This document shows, one piece after another, positions 6,583 through 10,585 of a stretch of 10,585 nucleotides of DNA. The notes under the pieces are model-generated. The model was not told where the DNA came from. It made no database searches and saw nothing but the letters and a program-made list of their open reading frames with translations. The translations under genes and the position numbers were made by a program. The number at the start of each line of letters is the position of its first letter. Position 1 is the first letter of the stretch. This stretch comes from Bacteroidota bacterium. GTDB taxonomy: Bacteria; Bacteroidota; Bacteroidia; Chitinophagales; Chitinophagaceae. The stretch covers positions 1-10,585 of the forward strand of contig CANHJA010000068.1 of the NCBI GenBank assembly GCA_947460795.1. Reading direction: 5' to 3'.

Positions 6583-6715
6583 CACTTTGCTTATATGAAT
6601 GAATGTTAAGTTTTATAAACATTGGCTCAGGTAAATAAATAACCCAAATACACTTAACCTAAAAATAACGTCAGTTTAATGAACTATTTCTAATTTTAAC
6701 TAACAAAAAATAATT

Positions 6716-7348
6716 ATGAAAAAGATATATTTATTTTTATTAGCAATACTATTTTTAAACACTCAAGTGATTGCACAAAAAATTTTCTCTGAAGGTATTA
6801 TTGTATATGATGTATTTATTAATAATAATGTGAATTCAAATGGGACCTATATTATCACCTTTAAAAGTGGATTTATTAAACGTGAATTAAGAATGAAAAA
6901 TGGTTTTAACAATGTGACTATTTACAATCAAAAAACAAGCAAAACCATTTCATTTAATCCAAATGATGAGACTAAATATGCGTTAGAAATAACGGAGGAT
7001 GAATTAAAAGAGAAAAATAGTCGTTATCAAAAAGCTATTTTCAAATCAATTGATCAAACTAAAAAAATAGCTGGTTATCAATGTGATGGTTCAATTGTTA
7101 CATATGAAAATAAAGATGAAGTTCAATTATACGCAACATCAGAATTAATTTCTCAAAATGAAACTTTTAACAATCTGTTCCCAGGATTTAAAGGGATCCC
7201 ATTGGAGTATGAAACAATTTCTACAGCTACCAGTAGAATGAAGTTTATTGCCAATTTAATTGAAGTAAAAGTAATTGATTCAAAAGTCTTTATAATTCCA
7301 GAAAATTACAAAATTATTACAAAGAAAGAATTATCACAGTTAAAATAA
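6716..7348 (+). CDS. Secreted DUF4412-like protein of unknown function
   Basis: The 210-residue protein has a signal peptide (1-20, ending VIA before QK). It shows the layout of small Bacteroidota DUF4412/GLPGLI-like exported proteins: FSEGIIVYDV at the mature N-terminus, a beta-rich half with 'ITFKSGFIKRELRMKNG', then KKIAGYQCDGSIV (116-128), FKGIPLEYE (158-166) and a closing IPENYKIIT (194-202). Such proteins are presumed periplasmic or outer-membrane associated; no activity is established. There is a single cysteine (C123) in the mature part. The ATG directly precedes the signal peptide. A weak box TAATTTTA at 6691-6698 (one mismatch to TAnnTTTG) may be its promoter. It is divergent from ppk1 and separated from pth by 195 bases, so probably a single-gene unit. 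Family assignment is from pattern recognition only. Confidence 0.72.
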   Translation: MKKIYLFLLAILFLNTQVIAQKIFSEGIIVYDVFINNNVNSNGTYIITFKSGFIKRELRMKNGFNNVTIYNQKTSKTISFNPNDETKYALEITEDELKEKNSRYQKAIFKSIDQTKKIAGYQCDGSIVTYENKDEVQLYATSELISQNETFNNLFPGFKGIPLEYETISTATSRMKFIANLIEVKVIDSKVFIIPENYKIITKKELSQLK

Positions 7349-7355
7349 GCAACCT

Positions 7356-7382
7356 GTAAAGAAAGGGAATTTTACTTTTTTT
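7356..7382 (+). terminator. Weak candidate terminator after the DUF4412-like gene
   Basis: GTAAA (7356-7360) can pair with TTTAC (7371-7375) around a 10-base loop, directly followed by seven Ts (7376-7382). A five-pair, A/T-rich stem is weak, but its position 7 bases after the stop codon and the clean T run are suggestive. Confidence 0.35.
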
Positions 7383-7531
7383 AAACTTCCAATTCTATTC
7401 CCAATAGTTAATAGATGACATCTTTTAACGAATAATATCCAACAATGTATATATAAAATATCCATAAAGTGCTTGTTTAATCAACTTTTATAAAACTTAA
7501 AACACAACATTAAAAACTAACAACTAATTCC

Positions 7532-7539
7532 TATTTTCG
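7532..7539 (+). promoter_or_regulatory. Possible -7 box of the pth cluster, almost touching the start codon
   Basis: TATTTTCG differs from TAnnTTTG at one position and ends four bases before the pth ATG (7544). If used, transcription would begin at or next to the ATG, giving a leaderless mRNA. No TTG partner is seen at the usual distance upstream, so this is tentative. Confidence 0.35.
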
Positions 7540-7543
7540 CAGT

Positions 7544-8119
7544 ATGAAATACTTAATTGTAGGATTGGGCAATATAGGTGGAGAATACATTGAAACTCGG
7601 CATAATATTGGTTTTGATGTAGTAGATGTTTTTGTAAATAAACACAATGCATCATTTAGAAGTGATCGATTGGCTGATGTGGCTGAAGTAAAGTTTAAAG
7701 GCAGAACATTAATTGTGATTAAGCCTACAACTTATATGAATTTGAGTGGCAAAGCGATGAAATATTGGCTAGATAAAGAAAAAATAGCGATCGAAAATTC
7801 ATTGACAATTGTAGATGATTTAGCATTTCCTTTGGATGTTTTAAAACTAAAACCAAGTGGCTCTGATGCTGGCCATAATGGATTAAAAAGTATTCATGAA
7901 TGTATAGGTACAACCGATTATCCGAAATTGCGTTTTGGAATTGGCAATAACTTTGCAAAAGGCAAACAAGTAGATTTTGTATTGGGAAAATGGAAAGACG
8001 ACGAGATGGGATTAGTGAATAAAAAAGTAGTAGTTTGCAGCGAAATTATTGAGAATTTTGTAACCATAGGTTTATTAAGAACGATGAACTTATGCAACAA
8101 TGTAAAATTTGAACATTAA
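7544..8119 (+). CDS. pth: Peptidyl-tRNA hydrolase
   Basis: The 191-residue protein is a full-length bacterial Pth, which cleaves the ester bond of peptidyl-tRNA released from stalled ribosomes and so recycles tRNA; it is usually essential. The family signature is intact: VGLGNIGGEY (6-15) with N10, TRHNIGF (18-24) with catalytic H20, KPTTYMNLSG (60-69) with N66, VDDLAFPLDV (90-99) with the catalytic-dyad aspartate, and GHNGLKS (110-116) with N112. Isoleucine replaces the common proline in GLGNPG. The ATG at 7544 gives the canonical short N-terminus, with N10 and H20 at the same numbers as in E. coli. It is the first gene of a tight plus-strand cluster, with the next gene 15 bases downstream. 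The rplY/prs neighbours often seen beside pth are absent here. Confidence 0.95.
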   Translation: MKYLIVGLGNIGGEYIETRHNIGFDVVDVFVNKHNASFRSDRLADVAEVKFKGRTLIVIKPTTYMNLSGKAMKYWLDKEKIAIENSLTIVDDLAFPLDVLKLKPSGSDAGHNGLKSIHECIGTTDYPKLRFGIGNNFAKGKQVDFVLGKWKDDEMGLVNKKVVVCSEIIENFVTIGLLRTMNLCNNVKFEH

Positions 8120-8134
8120 CTTTAAATTTAAAAC

Positions 8135-8746
8135 ATGAAAATATTTTGTATTGGTCGAAATTATGGTGCACATGCCTTGGAATTAAAAAATGAAATTCCT
8201 ACTGAACCTGTAGTTTTCATGAAACCAGCCAATGCCCTATTGACCGATAATAAACCATTTTACTACCCTAATATTACAAAAGATTTGCATTATGAATGTG
8301 AAATTGTTTTGCGTATTTGTAAAAATGGAAAAGCCATTCAAGAAAAATTTGCTTCAAAATATTATGATGCCATAACAGTAGGCATTGACTTTACAGCTCG
8401 TGATTTACAGGAACAACAAAAGAAAAAAGGTTTGCCATGGGAAATAGCAAAAGCGTTCGACCAATCGGCAGTAATAGGAAAATGGATTCCTATTACTGAA
8501 GAAGAAAAGAAAAACAATATTCAATTTTCATTATTAAAAAATAATGAATTGGTACAAAATGGGCATACCAATGACGTAATCTTTAATTTTGATAAAATTA
8601 TCAGTTATGTTAGTCAATATTTTTCATTAAATATGGGTGATATAATTTACACTGGCACTCCAGAAGGTGTGGGCCCAGTGGCTATAGGCGATAAATTACT
8701 AGCAAAAATTGGAGATGAAGAATTGCTTCATTTTGAAATAAAATAA
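8135..8746 (+). CDS. Fumarylacetoacetate hydrolase (FAH) family protein, acylpyruvase/FAHD1-like
   Basis: The 203-residue protein is the short single-domain FAH type. Members hydrolyse or decarboxylate small diketo acids such as acylpyruvates, fumarylpyruvate or oxaloacetate using Mg2+ or Mn2+. Visible features are GRNYGAHALELKNE (7-20), FMKPANAL (28-35), the metal-binding HYECE (52-56, ligands E54 and E56), GIDFTARDLQ (83-92, third ligand D85), PWEIAKAFDQSAVIG (101-115) and TGTPEGVGP (173-181). All three metal ligands are present, so an active enzyme is expected, but the exact substrate cannot be read from sequence. The gene sits 15 bases after pth and its stop is one base before the thioesterase ATG, so the last two are probably translationally coupled. 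Cytoplasmic. Confidence 0.88.
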   Translation: MKIFCIGRNYGAHALELKNEIPTEPVVFMKPANALLTDNKPFYYPNITKDLHYECEIVLRICKNGKAIQEKFASKYYDAITVGIDFTARDLQEQQKKKGLPWEIAKAFDQSAVIGKWIPITEEEKKNNIQFSLLKNNELVQNGHTNDVIFNFDKIISYVSQYFSLNMGDIIYTGTPEGVGPVAIGDKLLAKIGDEELLHFEIK

Positions 8747-8747
8747 A

Positions 8748-9158
8748 ATGGTAAAATCAGTTACACATATCAGAGTTCGCTATGCAGAAGTTGACCAAAT
8801 GGGCTTTTTACACCATGGTAATTATGCTGCTTATTATGAAGTTGGAAGAGGAGAAATGATTCGGGAAGCCGGCTATCCCTACTCTGAAATGGAGAAAGAC
8901 GGTATAGTGATGCCTGTTGTAAAAATGAGTGCAAAATTTTTAAGACCTGCTTTGTATGAAGATAATATCAGAGTGGAAACAACCCTAAAAGAATTGTTAG
9001 ACATTCCTTTCGTGACTTTTCATCATAAATTATTCAATGAAAAAAATGAACTGATTCATACCAGTGAAATTACATTGACTTTTTTTGATCCTAAAATTCA
9101 AAAAAGAGTGGCGATGCCCAAACGATTGAGAGACATTTTAGAAAAATCGTTTAAATGA
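8748..9158 (+). CDS. Acyl-CoA thioesterase, YbgC/4HBT hotdog family
   Basis: The 136-residue protein has the single hotdog domain of the 4-hydroxybenzoyl-CoA thioesterase group, which hydrolyses acyl-CoA thioesters. The N-terminal signature RYAEVDQMGFLHHGNYAAYY (11-30) carries the catalytic aspartate D16 and the conserved HHGNY turn, followed by EVGRGEMIREAGYPY. Later segments 'MPVVKMSAKFLRPALYEDNI' and 'IHTSEITLTFFD' fit the central helix edge and last strands. The length is normal. The start codon follows the FAH stop by one base (TAAAATG), arguing for coupling. The chain length or aromatic nature of the substrate is not deducible; YbgC relatives act on short acyl-CoAs or in phospholipid metabolism. 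Confidence 0.9.
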   Translation: MVKSVTHIRVRYAEVDQMGFLHHGNYAAYYEVGRGEMIREAGYPYSEMEKDGIVMPVVKMSAKFLRPALYEDNIRVETTLKELLDIPFVTFHHKLFNEKNELIHTSEITLTFFDPKIQKRVAMPKRLRDILEKSFK

Positions 9159-9175
9159 TTTGTTTTCATTGCAAT

Positions 9176-10585
9176 ATGAAACATCCCTTTATCCCTGCTC
9201 AAACAGGGAAGAAAAATGCTTACTTGTTGAAGTTTTCCTTTCTCTTTCTATTTTTTACATTTCTACTTTTCAAACTTCAAGCTCAAACGAAGCAAGCTTT
9301 ACGATTTGAAATTGATGCAAAGCGACAAGGTGTAGAATTTAATAGTAAAGATGCATTGCCTCGAGGAAGAGAATTTAAACGAATTGACAGCACATATTAT
9401 GTGGGATGGTTGCTAGAAGGAACTTACAAATATGAACATGCCGCAGATTATTTAGGTTTTAAAGCAGCTGGTGAGCAATTGCAAAAAGCAGCTAATTTAA
9501 TGTTGAAAGATTTTAAAAAACAGTTGTCTACTCGTACAGGCAATGTAATGGAATATATTCCATTGATGAAATACCATAAAGATTGGGACTATTTGAGTTA
9601 TTGCTTGATGAATTGTTACAGCAACACAGATGATCAACAAAAACTGTGGGCATTGCTTCAAAATTGTAAAAAACTCAATTTACAAGATGAATTGTATTTA
9701 GAATCATACAACTATTTAGCTTGGACTGTTCATCGAAATCGTTTTTACAAATCTGATAAATTTTCTTTTTTAAAAAATTCAATTAAAGAAAATGAAGCTT
9801 ATGCCAATAAATTATTAGACAGCAGTATTGCCAAAATAAAACGAGATGCGCAATTAAACAAAACCATTTTTTCAATCGATTTTGAGTCTACAAAAATGCC
9901 TGGAGTTTGGCATTATAAATCTGTTTTATTTAGCTATCAATTAAATATAGAATCGGCTGCTTACTACTATGAAAAACTAAGAAGCACAATAGCATTTCCT
10001 AGAAACAACTTCGCAACGTTTTGTGCCATTCAAGCAAAGTTTAAAGAAGCGGATGAATACTACCAAATCGCCAAATTAGAAGAAACAGGAGACAAACGAA
10101 TGAAAGAATCTTACTATTATTCGTCTATTATAAATGCCTACAAAGGCATGCCCAAAAGTGGCATTATTGAACTAAAAGAAGTTATTAAAGCCAATGGATC
10201 TACTCCTGGATTTGGCTGGTACAATATCGCATTGACCAGAGATTTATTGTACGATGGTCAGATAGAAACTGCTAAACGATATGCGTTGAAAGCTGCCCAA
10301 TTTAAAGAGATTCACATAGGCACCACGTTAGGACAAAGCCATTATGATTTTTCTGTTGCCTTGATGAATTTAATCATTAAAATTAAAGAAATTGAGCGTT
10401 TAAAATTTTTAGACAAAAATTGGTATTTTTCACCCAACACGCTTGGCTTAATAGCACAAAAAACGATTGAAAAATACGGATTGCAATTTTTAATTATCAA
10501 TCAATTTGCAACCAATCCTGAACGAGACAATGTGATATATAAAATTTTCTCAACAGAAAGTACAATTTCCTTCGATGAAGTTTGG
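9176..10585 (+). CDS. Large exported protein, probably alpha-helical repeat (TPR-like); partial, cut by right edge
   Basis: The frame is open from the ATG at 9176 to the window end, 470 codons, with no stop. The N-terminus has a 19-residue polar/basic lead, then a strong hydrophobic segment (about 20-33) ending LQAQ, so a signal peptide or membrane anchor with an unusually long n-region. The rest is rich in Tyr, Lys, Leu and Ala and looks helical, with segments resembling TPR helices, such as 'FCAIQAKFKEADEYYQIAK' and 'GWYNIALTRDLLYDGQIETA' followed by KRYALKAA. An opening DALPRGREFKRIDSTYY stretch follows the signal. I do not recognise a named family. Bacteroidota proteins of this build may continue into C-terminal membrane or sensor domains, but nothing of that kind is visible. 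It starts 17 bases after the thioesterase stop, so probably belongs to the same transcript. Confidence 0.8.
   Translation, partial: MKHPFIPAQTGKKNAYLLKFSFLFLFFTFLLFKLQAQTKQALRFEIDAKRQGVEFNSKDALPRGREFKRIDSTYYVGWLLEGTYKYEHAADYLGFKAAGEQLQKAANLMLKDFKKQLSTRTGNVMEYIPLMKYHKDWDYLSYCLMNCYSNTDDQQKLWALLQNCKKLNLQDELYLESYNYLAWTVHRNRFYKSDKFSFLKNSIKENEAYANKLLDSSIAKIKRDAQLNKTIFSIDFESTKMPGVWHYKSVLFSYQLNIESAAYYYEKLRSTIAFPRNNFATFCAIQAKFKEADEYYQIAKLEETGDKRMKESYYYSSIINAYKGMPKSGIIELKEVIKANGSTPGFGWYNIALTRDLLYDGQIETAKRYALKAAQFKEIHIGTTLGQSHYDFSVALMNLIIKIKEIERLKFLDKNWYFSPNTLGLIAQKTIEKYGLQFLIINQFATNPERDNVIYKIFSTESTISFDEVW

Noticed and set aside
6565..6585. Seven-residue N-terminal extension of PPK1 from the ATG at 6585
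   Set aside because: The extension is the TACATTTG promoter box itself and would not be in the transcript; starting at 6564 gives the normal PPK1 length.
7365..7402. GGGAAT and ATTCCC as a longer inverted repeat after the DUF4412-like gene
   Set aside because: Six pairs with a 26-base loop and no following T run; not a credible terminator or operator.

Overview
The window is AT-rich, with A/T-heavy intergenic DNA, and reads as chromosomal DNA of a low-GC Bacteroidota bacterium. I base this on TAnnTTTG-type (-7) promoter boxes in front of several transcription units, the near absence of Shine-Dalgarno sequences, and typical Bacteroidota families: a 2TM-domain protein, an EGF-like lipoprotein, a DUF4412-like secreted protein and a bacterial deoxyhypusine-synthase-like protein. 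Exact placement (Chitinophagales, Sphingobacteriales or Flavobacteriales type) cannot be settled by eye. I see no insertion sequence, phage gene, CRISPR array or other sign of an island. This looks like ordinary core genome.

Left part, minus strand (1-3346): the first 220 codons of an exported protein that resembles the pro-region of Bacteroidota subtilisin-like (S8) peptidases and runs off the left edge; a 390-base non-coding stretch; a two-gene tRNA unit, tRNA-Gly(GCC) then tRNA-Leu(TAA), with a clear promoter and a strong terminator; a deoxyhypusine-synthase-like gene; an EGF-like lipoprotein; and a 2TM membrane protein. A perfect inverted repeat follows each of the three protein genes between 1413 and 3346.

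Middle (3580-6564, minus strand): a polyphosphate operon, ppk1 (polyphosphate kinase) followed 12 bases later by a ppx/gppA-type exopolyphosphatase. One enzyme makes polyP and the other breaks it down. The promoter box lies just before the ppk1 start codon and argues for a start 21 bases inside the longest open frame.

Right part, plus strand (6716-10585): a stand-alone secreted DUF4412-like gene, then a tight cluster of pth (peptidyl-tRNA hydrolase), an FAH-family hydrolase, a hotdog thioesterase and the first 470 codons of a large exported, probably helical-repeat protein that runs off the right edge. Gaps of 15, 1 and 17 bases suggest one transcript. The ppk1 and DUF4412 genes are divergent and share a 151-base intergenic region.

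I did not find a convincing new biological system. The points most worth a second look are the bacterial DHS-like enzyme, which keeps the catalytic lysine but lacks the usual histidine, the hairpins placed immediately before start codons, probable leaderless or near-leaderless starts, and the unrecognised large protein at the right edge.
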